Below, in pieces: positions 56,995 to 64,000 of a stretch of DNA of 64,000 bases. The position numbers and the translations under genes were made by a program. Origin of the DNA: Pseudomonadota bacterium (GTDB lineage: Bacteria; Pseudomonadota; Gammaproteobacteria; Xanthomonadales; Rhodanobacteraceae); assembly GCA_021827205.1 (NCBI GenBank), contig JAKAWV010000010.1, positions 1 to 64,000 on the forward strand, given 5' to 3'. The number at the start of each line of letters is the position of its first letter. Position 1 is the first letter of the stretch. Under the pieces are notes generated by a model that was not told the origin of the DNA, searched no databases, and worked only from the letters and a program-made list of their open reading frames with translations.

Positions 56995-58806
56995 ATGTCC
57001 CACAGCGATCCCCATTCCACGGCTGCCGGGCCGGCCCCCGCCAACTTCTCGGCGCTGGGCTTGCCCGAGCCGCTGCTGCGCGCGCTGCAAGCCGTCGGCT
57101 ACGAAACACCCTCGCCCATCCAGGCCGCGACCATTCCGCCGCTGCTGGCCGGCAAGGACTTGCTCGGTCAGGCGCAGACCGGCACCGGCAAGACCGCAGC
57201 GTTCGCGCTGCCGATCCTGGCGCGCATCGATCTGACCCGCGCCGAGCCGCAGGCGCTGGTGCTGGCGCCCACGCGCGAGCTGGCCATCCAGGTCGCCGAG
57301 GCATTTTCGCGCTACGCGGCGCAATTGCCCGGTTTCCATGTGCTGCCGATTTACGGCGGTCAAGGCTACGGCCCGCAGTTGCACGCGCTGCGTCGCGGCG
57401 CGCACGTCATCGTGGGCACGCCGGGGCGCATGATCGACCATCTGGAGCGCGGCACGCTGAAACTCGACGCGCTGGCGCATCTGGTACTGGATGAGGCCGA
57501 TGAAATGCTGCGCATGGGCTTTATCGACGATGTTGAAAGCATCCTCAGGAAAACCCCGCCGCGGCGTCAGGTCGCGTTGTTCTCGGCAACCATGCCGCAG
57601 GCGATTCGGCGCATCGCGCAGACTTATCTGCGCGACCCGGTCGAGATCACCATCAAGGGAAAAACCACGACGGTCGCGGAAGTGCAGCAGCGTTACTGGC
57701 TGGTCAGCGGCCTGCACAAGCTCGACGCGCTGACGCGCATCCTCGAAGTCGAGACGTTCGACGGCATGATCGTGTTCGCGCGTACCAAACAGGCCACCGA
57801 CGAATTGGCCGAGAAGCTCTCCGCACGCGGTTTTTCCGCCGCCGCGCTCAATGGCGACGTGCCGCAAGCACTGCGTGAGCGCATCGTGCAGCGCTTCAAG
57901 GACGCGCAAATCGACATCCTGGTGGCGACCGACGTCGCCGCGCGCGGGCTGGATGTGGAACGCGTCAGCCACGTGCTCAATTACGACATTCCCACCGATA
58001 CCGAGAACTACGTGCATCGCATCGGCCGTACCGGCCGCGCCGGACGCAGCGGCGATGCGATCCTGTTCGTGACGCCGCGCGAGCGTCACCTGCTGCGCGC
58101 CATCGAGCGCGCCACGCGCCAGCCGATCACGCCGATGCAGCTACCGGGCGCCGAGGCGGTCAACGATCGCCGCATCGCGCGCTTCATGGAGCGCATCACC
58201 GAGGCGCGCGCGCTCGAGGGTACCGATGAATTCCAGCGTTTGCTCGAACGCTACGAACAGGAACAGAACGTGCCGGCGATTGAAATTGCCGCCGCGCTGG
58301 CGCGCATGGTGCAGGGCGACAAGCCCCTGCTGCTCAGCGATGCGCCCAGCGCGCACGCGCGCGAATTCGCACCCGATGCGCGCGGTGAACGCCATGAGCG
58401 TGGCGAGCGTCCCGCGCGCCCCGGCGCCGAACGCGGCGCGCGCGCGACCAGCGGCGGTACCTCCGGGCCGCTGGTCACGTATCGCGTCGAAGTCGGCCGC
58501 CGCCACGGAGTCAAGGTCGGCAATCTGGTCGGCGCCATCGCCAACGAGGGTGGCCTGGACAACAGCCGGATCGGCAGCATCGCGCTGCAGGGCGATCACA
58601 GCTTCGTTGATCTGCCCGCCGATCTGCCCGCGGCCACGTTGCACGCACTGGCCAAGGTGCGTGTCGGCGGCGAGCGCCTGCAATTGCGCCGCGTCGATGA
58701 CAATGAGGCGGCGCACAGCGCGCGTCCGCGCAAGCCATTCGGCGCGCGTCCTGACACTGCGCCGCGCAAGGGCGGATTCAGCGCCCCGCGCAAACCGCGC
58801 GCATGA
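56995..58806 (+). CDS. deaD: DEAD-box RNA helicase, DeaD/CsdA type
   Basis: 603-residue ATP-dependent RNA helicase. The Q motif is YETPSPIQAATIPPLL, followed by motif I AQTGTGKTAAF, motif II VLDEADEM, motif III SATMP, and motif VI region ARGLDVERVSHVLNYDIP and HRIGRTGRAG. A C-terminal RNA-binding DbpA/CsdA domain (VTYRVEVGRRHGVKVGNLVGAIANEGGLDNSRIG) leads to a basic tail rich in Arg, Lys and Pro. It acts in ribosome assembly and mRNA remodelling, notably in the cold in E. coli. The start is ATG 56995. Confidence 0.9.
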   Translation: MSHSDPHSTAAGPAPANFSALGLPEPLLRALQAVGYETPSPIQAATIPPLLAGKDLLGQAQTGTGKTAAFALPILARIDLTRAEPQALVLAPTRELAIQVAEAFSRYAAQLPGFHVLPIYGGQGYGPQLHALRRGAHVIVGTPGRMIDHLERGTLKLDALAHLVLDEADEMLRMGFIDDVESILRKTPPRRQVALFSATMPQAIRRIAQTYLRDPVEITIKGKTTTVAEVQQRYWLVSGLHKLDALTRILEVETFDGMIVFARTKQATDELAEKLSARGFSAAALNGDVPQALRERIVQRFKDAQIDILVATDVAARGLDVERVSHVLNYDIPTDTENYVHRIGRTGRAGRSGDAILFVTPRERHLLRAIERATRQPITPMQLPGAEAVNDRRIARFMERITEARALEGTDEFQRLLERYEQEQNVPAIEIAAALARMVQGDKPLLLSDAPSAHAREFAPDARGERHERGERPARPGAERGARATSGGTSGPLVTYRVEVGRRHGVKVGNLVGAIANEGGLDNSRIGSIALQGDHSFVDLPADLPAATLHALAKVRVGGERLQLRRVDDNEAAHSARPRKPFGARPDTAPRKGGFSAPRKPRA

Positions 58807-59148
58807 CAAGCAGGGAAAGGCCTTCTCCTGCCGCAGCAAGGTCGGTTGCGCCCACGCCACTCGCCGGGATGCTGCCGGATCAACGCTGCGTTCGCAGCAC
58901 GGCAAGATCGCGGGCGAGCGCGGTTGCCAGCGTCTCGGCACCGTGTTCGCCCAGTGCGCGATGGTGCACGCGCCAAGGTGTCCATCTCGGCCATCCACAG
59001 CGCATCTTGCACAGGATCGAAATTGCGCGGCGCGGCCGAACCACGATCAAACTGATCGCCCGACACCGCTACCCGATCGCGCATCCATCACTTCACCGGG
59101 TCGATGCCCTGCTCGCGCAGGCGCGGTCGTGGCGAGGTCGGGGCCGCG
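58807..59148. other. Interval between convergent deaD and mgtA (342 bp), possible gene debris
   Basis: No intact gene. The minus strand holds a fragment that looks like broken coding sequence (annotated separately at 58880-59084). No terminator with a U-run is visible for either flanking gene. Confidence 0.4.
58880..59084 (-). pseudogene. Possible frameshifted small gene remnant
   Basis: The minus strand from ATG 59084 reads MRDRVAVSGDQFDRGSAAPR and NFDPVQDALWMAEMDT, then loses sense. Shifting frame at about 58975 continues plausibly as WRVHHRALGEHGAETL and ATALARDLAVLRTQR up to a TGA at 58882-58880. Two protein-like halves in different frames suggest one decayed gene of about 70 codons or the tail of a larger one. 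I do not recognise the family, and chance open frames are common at this base composition. Confidence 0.22.
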
Positions 59149-61800
59149 TCAATTCAGCCCGATGCGACGGATCAGCATCATTTTCACGCCCTGCGCCAGC
59201 AGCATGTAAACCACGAGAATGCCGATCAGATACAGCCAATACAGATGCGGCAGCGCGGCGAATCCGAACAGCCCGGCCAGTGGCGAAATCGGCAAGAGAA
59301 TACCGAGCAGGCAGAAGCCCAACGTGCTGACCAGTAACGGCAGGCTGGGATTGGACTGCAGGAACGGCACGCGCGCGGTGCGGATCACGTACACGATCAG
59401 GGTCTGCGACAGCAAGGACTCAACGAACCAGCCGGTCTGGAACAGCACCGGATATTGCGAGAGGCCGAGAAAAAACCACATCACGCCGAAAGTGACGTAA
59501 TCGAACAGGGAACTGACCGGGCCGAACACGAACATGTAACGCGCGATGTTGCCCATCTCCCAGCGCCGTGGCGTGGCCACGAAATCATCGTCCACGTTGT
59601 CGGTGGCGATGGTGGTCATCGACAAGTCGTACATCAGGTTGTTGATCAGCAACTGGATCGGCGCCATCGGCAGGAACGGCAGCAGGACGCTGGCGCCGAT
59701 CACGCTGAACACATTGCCGAAGTTGGAACTGGCTGTCATCTTGATGTACTTGAGAATGTTGCCGAACACGCGGCGACCTTCCTGCACGCCCTCCTCGAGC
59801 ACGGCCAGGCTTTTCTCCAGCAGGATGATGTCGGCCGACTCCTTGGCGATGTCCACGGCGCTGTCCACCGAGATGCCGACATCGGCGGCGCGCAGCGCCG
59901 GACCATCGTTGATGCCGTCGCCAAGAAAACCCACCACGTGGCCTTGCGCGCGCAGCGTCTCGATCACGCGTACCTTCTGCTGCGGATTGAGACGCGCGAA
60001 CAACTGCGTCTCGGGCAGCGCGGCGGTCAGTTGCGCGTCGTCCAGCGCGTCCAGCTCGGGGCCGGTGAGCACGTGTTCGAGGCCGATGCCGACGTGACGA
60101 CACACGTGGCGCGCAACGACATCGTTGTCGCCGGTGAGGATCTTCACCGCGATGCCGTGCTGGGTCAGCGCGGCGATGGCTACGGCAGCGCTCTCCTTGG
60201 GCGGATCGAGGAACGCCATGAAACCGAACAGGGTCAGTTCGCGCTCATCGTCGCGGGCGTATTGGCTGCGCGGCGGCGTCATCTCGCGCATGCCCACGGC
60301 GATCACGCGAAAACCGTCGGCATTGAGATCGTGCGCGACCTGGCGCGCCTCGGCCTGGCGGTCGGCATCGAACTCAAGCGGACCCTGCGCGGTCTGCACG
60401 TGCGCGCACATCGCCAGCATCTCGGCCACCGCGCCCTTGCTGATCAGCATGTGGCGACCCTCCATGTCGCGCACCACCACGGACATGCGTCGGCGCTCGA
60501 AATCGAACGGCATCTCGTCGACCAGCGCGAACTCCGCGGCGAGGCGCTGGGTCTGCTCGGGGTCCACCGCGGTCAGCACGGCGTTGTCGAGCAGATTGCG
60601 CAAGCCGGTCTGGTAGTGGCTGTTGAGAAAGGCCAGCTCCAGCACGCGCGCATCATCACCGCCAGCGGCATCGACATGGCGCTCGAGAATCACCTTGTCC
60701 TGGGTGAGCGTACCGGTCTTGTCGGTGCACAGCAGGTCGATGGCGCCGAAATTCTGGATCGCCGGCAGGCGCTTGACGATGACATCCTTGCGCGCCATCG
60801 CCAGCGCGCCCTTGGCGAGATTGAAGGTGACGATGGCCGGCAGCATCTCCGGCGTCAACCCGACCGCGACCGCGATCGAGAACATCAACGCCTCCAGCCA
60901 GTCGTCCTTGAGCACGCCGTTGATCAGGAACACCAGCGGCACCATCACCGCGATGAAGCGCAGCATCAGGCCGACGAAACGGCGCAGGCCGCGATCGAAG
61001 CTGGTCGAGGGCGCGCGCGGCGCGGCCAGCGCGCTGGCCAGCGCGCCGAAAGTAGTGTCGCGTCCGGTCGCAACCACCAGGCCCAACGCGCTGCCGCTGA
61101 TCACGTTCGAGCCCATGAAGCACAGGTTGCGTGACTCCATCGGCGCGCTGCATTGCACATCGGGACCGGAGAACTTTTCCACCGGCATCGATTCACCGGT
61201 GAGGCTGGACTGGTTGATGAACAAATCCTTGGCCGCGAGCAGGCGCAGATCGGCGGGGATCATGTCGCCCGCGGCGAGATGCACCACATCGCCCGGCACC
61301 AGATCCTCGATCGGCAACTCACCACGACCGTTGGCAAGCTGACGCCGGCGCACCAGCGCGGTATTGCTGACCATGCTGCGCAGCGCCGCGACCGCGCGCG
61401 AGGATTTGCTCTCCTGCACGTAGCCCACGATCACCGCCACCGCGACCATCACCGTCATGATGCTGGCACCAACGAGATCGGAGGTCAGGATCGAAACCAC
61501 CGCCAGCGCCAGCAGCAACAGATTGAGCGGATTGACCACGCGCCGCGCGATCTCGACAAACCACGGTGTCCTGGCTTCGCTACCGACGATGTTGCGCCCG
61601 AAAGTCTCCAGGCGCGCTTCGACCTGCTCGGCGTCGAGGCCCTCGATGCGGCTGTCGCCGGCGGCCAGCGCGGCGTCGACTTCCAGCCGCGCCAGTTCCA
61701 GCAGGTGCCGCGCCTGAGCCTGGCTCTGCGCTGCGGAGGGCTTGCCTCGCGCGCCGTTGCGCTCAGGGATCAGACCGAACAAAGACCACTTTGCAATCAT
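59149..61800 (-). CDS. mgtA: MgtA-type magnesium-translocating P-type ATPase
   Basis: 883-residue P3B-type ATPase importing Mg2+. The phosphorylation site is LLCTDKTGTLTQDKVILE; actuator motif SSLTGESMPVEKF, hinge GDGINDGPALRAADVGISV, nucleotide-domain MPFDFERRRMSVVVRD and the MgtA-like C-terminal membrane region (MTASSNFGNVFSVIGASVLLPFLPM, then VFGPVSSLFDYVTFGVMWF) are all present. The start is ATG 61800, with GGAGG just upstream. The 198-bp leader between lpxK and mgtA is full of hairpins, which suggests RNA-level control as known for mgtA in enterobacteria. Confidence 0.92.
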   Translation of the reverse strand: MIAKWSLFGLIPERNGARGKPSAAQSQAQARHLLELARLEVDAALAAGDSRIEGLDAEQVEARLETFGRNIVGSEARTPWFVEIARRVVNPLNLLLLALAVVSILTSDLVGASIMTVMVAVAVIVGYVQESKSSRAVAALRSMVSNTALVRRRQLANGRGELPIEDLVPGDVVHLAAGDMIPADLRLLAAKDLFINQSSLTGESMPVEKFSGPDVQCSAPMESRNLCFMGSNVISGSALGLVVATGRDTTFGALASALAAPRAPSTSFDRGLRRFVGLMLRFIAVMVPLVFLINGVLKDDWLEALMFSIAVAVGLTPEMLPAIVTFNLAKGALAMARKDVIVKRLPAIQNFGAIDLLCTDKTGTLTQDKVILERHVDAAGGDDARVLELAFLNSHYQTGLRNLLDNAVLTAVDPEQTQRLAAEFALVDEMPFDFERRRMSVVVRDMEGRHMLISKGAVAEMLAMCAHVQTAQGPLEFDADRQAEARQVAHDLNADGFRVIAVGMREMTPPRSQYARDDERELTLFGFMAFLDPPKESAAVAIAALTQHGIAVKILTGDNDVVARHVCRHVGIGLEHVLTGPELDALDDAQLTAALPETQLFARLNPQQKVRVIETLRAQGHVVGFLGDGINDGPALRAADVGISVDSAVDIAKESADIILLEKSLAVLEEGVQEGRRVFGNILKYIKMTASSNFGNVFSVIGASVLLPFLPMAPIQLLINNLMYDLSMTTIATDNVDDDFVATPRRWEMGNIARYMFVFGPVSSLFDYVTFGVMWFFLGLSQYPVLFQTGWFVESLLSQTLIVYVIRTARVPFLQSNPSLPLLVSTLGFCLLGILLPISPLAGLFGFAALPHLYWLYLIGILVVYMLLAQGVKMMLIRRIGLN

Positions 61801-61822
61801 GTCGCCTCCGCATACGCAAACA

Positions 61823-61947
61823 CGCGGCTGCAACACAGCCGCGCTACGGAGTCGTCAGGGTTTTGACTCCGCCATGACCCATCCCGTGCGGGATGGGCAA
61901 GCGGAAGCCGGCTCAGTCGCGCTGGGACAACAACAGGAAAGTGAGCC
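61823..61947 (-). promoter_or_regulatory. Hairpin-rich 5' leader of mgtA
   Basis: Three perfect hairpins lie close together: CGCGGCTG/CAGCCGCG (61823-61830, 61836-61843), CGGAGTC/GACTCCG (61847-61853, 61865-61871) and CCCATCCCG/CGGGATGGG (61878-61886, 61889-61897). A wider pair, GGCTCA/TGAGCC, spans 61910-61947. They occupy most of the interval upstream of the mgtA ribosome binding site. No U-run follows the last stem. The motif does not match the M-box or yybP-ykoY patterns I can recall. Confidence 0.5.
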
Positions 61948-61998
61948 AACTACCAGGATCCACGCGTGTGAACGCTCTGCTACCAAGGCGCGCGAAGT

Positions 61999-63009
61999 TT
62001 AGCGACGCGCGCCAGCACGAGGCAACGGCGGCGATGCGACGGCGTTCAGTCGCGTCTGCAGCGCGGCGAGGAACTGTGGCGGCAACTGCGCGCGCACCGG
62101 TAACGCCCACCAATGCGGACGCGCGAAGGCAGCGCACTTGACCGCGTCCTTTTCGGTCATCAGCAGCGGCAGCGTGGCGTCATCAAACGCAAAATCCGCG
62201 AGCGTGTAAGCGCGATGGTCGGCAAAAGCGTGCTCGCGCACGCGATATCCCAGCGCACGTAGTGAAGCGAAAAAGCGCGTCGGATCGCCAATGCCGGCGA
62301 CGGCATGCACCTCGGCGCCGGGCGCTGGCGGCTGCGCAGTCGTGACGGGGACCAGCGCACGCGGTGCGCCCGGCTGCAACGACATCGGCACTTCGCCCGG
62401 CCGCGCCACGCCACCATTGCACACCACGAAATCGACGCTGACCAGCCGCGCGAGCGGCTCGCGCAGCGGGCCGGCTGGCAGCAGACGTCCGTTGCCGAAA
62501 CGGCGCACGCCGTCGATCACGCAAATCTCGATGTCGCGCCCCAGCGCGCAGTGCTGCAGGCCATCGTCGCCGAGGATCACGTCCACGCCCAGCGGCAGCA
62601 GCAGGCGCGCGGCATCCGCGCGACGCGCACCCACCGCCACCGGCACTTGTCCCAGACGCTGCAGCAGCATTGGCTCATCGCCCACGTGCAGCGCGCTGTC
62701 AGCGGTCGTGACCAGGTCCGGCTCGCGCTGCGTGCCGCCGTAGCCGCGACTGACCACGCCAGGGTGCCAGCCGGCCGCGCGCAGTGCCTCGATCAGCGCC
62801 AGCGTCAGCGGTGTCTTGCCGCTGCCGCCCACCGTGAGATTGCCGATCACGATCACCGGCACCGGCAGGTGTTGTACGCGGCGCAAACCAATCGCGTAAC
62901 GCGCGCGATCGATCAGGCGCAGCAGGCGATACAGCGGCACCAGCACCCGTGCCCAGCGCGGTACCGGCTGCGTGCCATGCCAGAATGTCGGGGCCTGCCC
63001 GCGCGGCAC
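61999..63009 (-). CDS. lpxK: Tetraacyldisaccharide 4'-kinase
   Basis: 336-residue inner-membrane kinase that adds the 4'-phosphate in lipid A synthesis. It has an N-terminal hydrophobic stretch (WARVLVPLYRLLRLIDRAR), the P-loop VIGNLTVGGSGKTPLTLALI, RGYGGTQ, and the LpxK signature ILGDDGLQHCALGRDIEICVID. The start appears to be GTG at 63009, since no ATG lies near and the frame closes in msbA. It lies 3 bp downstream of msbA, the conserved msbA-lpxK order. Confidence 0.92.
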   Translation of the reverse strand: MPRGQAPTFWHGTQPVPRWARVLVPLYRLLRLIDRARYAIGLRRVQHLPVPVIVIGNLTVGGSGKTPLTLALIEALRAAGWHPGVVSRGYGGTQREPDLVTTADSALHVGDEPMLLQRLGQVPVAVGARRADAARLLLPLGVDVILGDDGLQHCALGRDIEICVIDGVRRFGNGRLLPAGPLREPLARLVSVDFVVCNGGVARPGEVPMSLQPGAPRALVPVTTAQPPAPGAEVHAVAGIGDPTRFFASLRALGYRVREHAFADHRAYTLADFAFDDATLPLLMTEKDAVKCAAFARPHWWALPVRAQLPPQFLAALQTRLNAVASPPLPRAGARR

Positions 63010-63012
63010 GGC

Positions 63013-63999
63013 TCAGTCGCCGCGCGGTGCGCTGAATTGCATCCGATGCAACAGTGCATAAGCGCCGTCCGCGCGCGTCAGCAATTCCTCGTGACTGCCC
63101 TGCTCCAGTACCCGGCCCTGATCGAGCACGATGATGCGGTGCGCGTGCTCGACGGTGGACAGGCGATGGGCGATGACCAGCGTGGTGCGGTCCTGCATCA
63201 GCCGCGCCAACGCTTCCTGGATCAGCCGCTCGGACTCGGTATCCAGCGCGCTGGTGGCCTCGTCCAGAATCAGGATCGGCGCGTTCTTGAGGATGGCGCG
63301 TGCGATGGCGATACGCTGACGCTGGCCGCCGGAGACCATGAAACCGCGCTGCCCGATCGGGCTATGCAAACCACGCGGCATCTGCGCGATGAAATCCCAG
63401 GCGTTGGCCGCGCGCGCCGCGGCGATGATGTCTTCCTCGCGCGTGCCCGCCATCTCGCCATAGGCGATGTTCTCGGCCACGCTGCCATTGAAGATCACCA
63501 CGTCCTGGCCGACCCAACTGATTTGGCGGCGCAGGCTGGCCAACTGGTACTCGCCCAGCGCATGTCCATCAACAAGAATGCTGCCGGATTCGGGTTCGTA
63601 AAAGCGCGGAATCAGGTGCGCCACCGTGGTCTTGCCGCTGCCCGAACGCCCCACCACGGCGGTGACCTTGCCGGCCGCGCAAGTGAAGCTGGCCGCGCGC
63701 AGCGCCGGCGGCGTGCCGGGCGCGTAGCGCATGGTGACATCGCGAAACTCGATGCCCTGCCGTAATCCATCCAGCGGACGAGTGCTTGAGTCGGGCTCGC
63801 ACGGCTCATCGAGTACCGCAAAAACGTCCTGTGCGGCGGCGATACCCCGCTGCAGCAGCGACTGCACGTTGGTCATGCGCTTCAGCGGGGGCAGGATCCC
63901 GGCCATCGCCATGAAGATCGACATGAACTTGCCCGCCGTCATGCCATTCAAGAAGGCGGGGCGTGTGGCCGTGAACACGATGCCGGCCAACGCCGAAGC
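63013..63999 (-). CDS. msbA: Lipid A export ATP-binding/permease MsbA, C-terminal part
   Basis: Partial gene running off the right edge; about 329 C-terminal residues are visible. It flips lipid A-core across the inner membrane. The end of the transmembrane domain (MTAGKFMSIFMAMAGILPPLKRMTNVQSLLQRG) is followed by the ABC domain with Walker A VVGRSGSGKTTVAHLI, Q-loop SWVGQDVVIFNGSV, signature MVSGGQRQRIAIARAIL, Walker B ILILDEATSALD and H-loop VIAHRLSTVE. The frame is open to position 64000, so the TTG at 63990 is internal. Confidence 0.92.
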   Translation of the reverse strand, partial: ASALAGIVFTATRPAFLNGMTAGKFMSIFMAMAGILPPLKRMTNVQSLLQRGIAAAQDVFAVLDEPCEPDSSTRPLDGLRQGIEFRDVTMRYAPGTPPALRAASFTCAAGKVTAVVGRSGSGKTTVAHLIPRFYEPESGSILVDGHALGEYQLASLRRQISWVGQDVVIFNGSVAENIAYGEMAGTREEDIIAAARAANAWDFIAQMPRGLHSPIGQRGFMVSGGQRQRIAIARAILKNAPILILDEATSALDTESERLIQEALARLMQDRTTLVIAHRLSTVEHAHRIIVLDQGRVLEQGSHEELLTRADGAYALLHRMQFSAPRGD

Positions 64000-64000
64000 G

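Overview
The window is about 64 kb of GC-rich DNA, probably chromosomal, from a gammaproteobacterium. Gene content and order point to the Xanthomonadales, most likely a Rhodanobacteraceae-like organism; this is inferred, since there is no rRNA in the window. It is dense with genes. I found no tRNA, rRNA, CRISPR array, insertion sequence or prophage. Most genes are in tight same-strand runs with ATGA or TGATG overlaps.

Layout. (1) 1-11 kb: the 3' end of an MFS transporter, a Kef-type antiporter, a divergent two-component/RND efflux locus (adaptor and permease leftward, response regulator and sensor kinase rightward) around a perfect CusR-box-like palindrome, a TonB-domain lipoprotein and a PAP2-family phosphatase. 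(2) 11.1-28.2 kb: an unbroken leftward run. In transcription order it is hrcA-grpE-dnaK-dnaJ (heat shock), epmA (EF-P modification), cmk-rpsA-ihfB, lapA-lapB (LPS control), a WbpL-like and a WbpM-like enzyme with galU (surface polysaccharide), then a PLP enzyme, an FAD oxidase and a thioesterase. (3) 28.3-32.3 kb: recN and a divergent NarL-type regulator with a MASE1-like sensor kinase. (4) 32.5-39.8 kb: a six-gene leftward operon resembling hydrogenase-4/complex I whose large subunit lacks the NiFe cysteine motifs, so it is better read as an energy-converting-hydrogenase-related (Ehr-like) complex. (5) 40.1-47.0 kb: a cyclopropane-fatty-acid-synthase-like methyltransferase, a MexAB-type efflux pair and a YeiH-family membrane protein. 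(6) 47.1-54.1 kb: acyl-CoA dehydrogenase, a secreted esterase-like protein, and an ArsR/methyltransferase fusion regulator overlapping metH. metH carries an in-frame palindromic repeat. (7) 54.4-64 kb: an OmpA-type lipoprotein, xseA, a DeaD-type helicase, an MgtA-type P-type ATPase with a hairpin-rich leader, lpxK, and the 3' part of msbA.

Common themes are envelope and LPS biogenesis (lapAB, wbpLM-like genes, galU, lpxK, msbA, OmpA-like protein), efflux and ion homeostasis (two RND systems, Kef, MgtA, Ehr-like complex), and core housekeeping. The points that most deserve a second look are the repeat inside metH, the cysteine-less hydrogenase-like operon with a fused ferredoxin/NuoB-like subunit, the palindrome in the efflux locus, and the structured leader upstream of mgtA.
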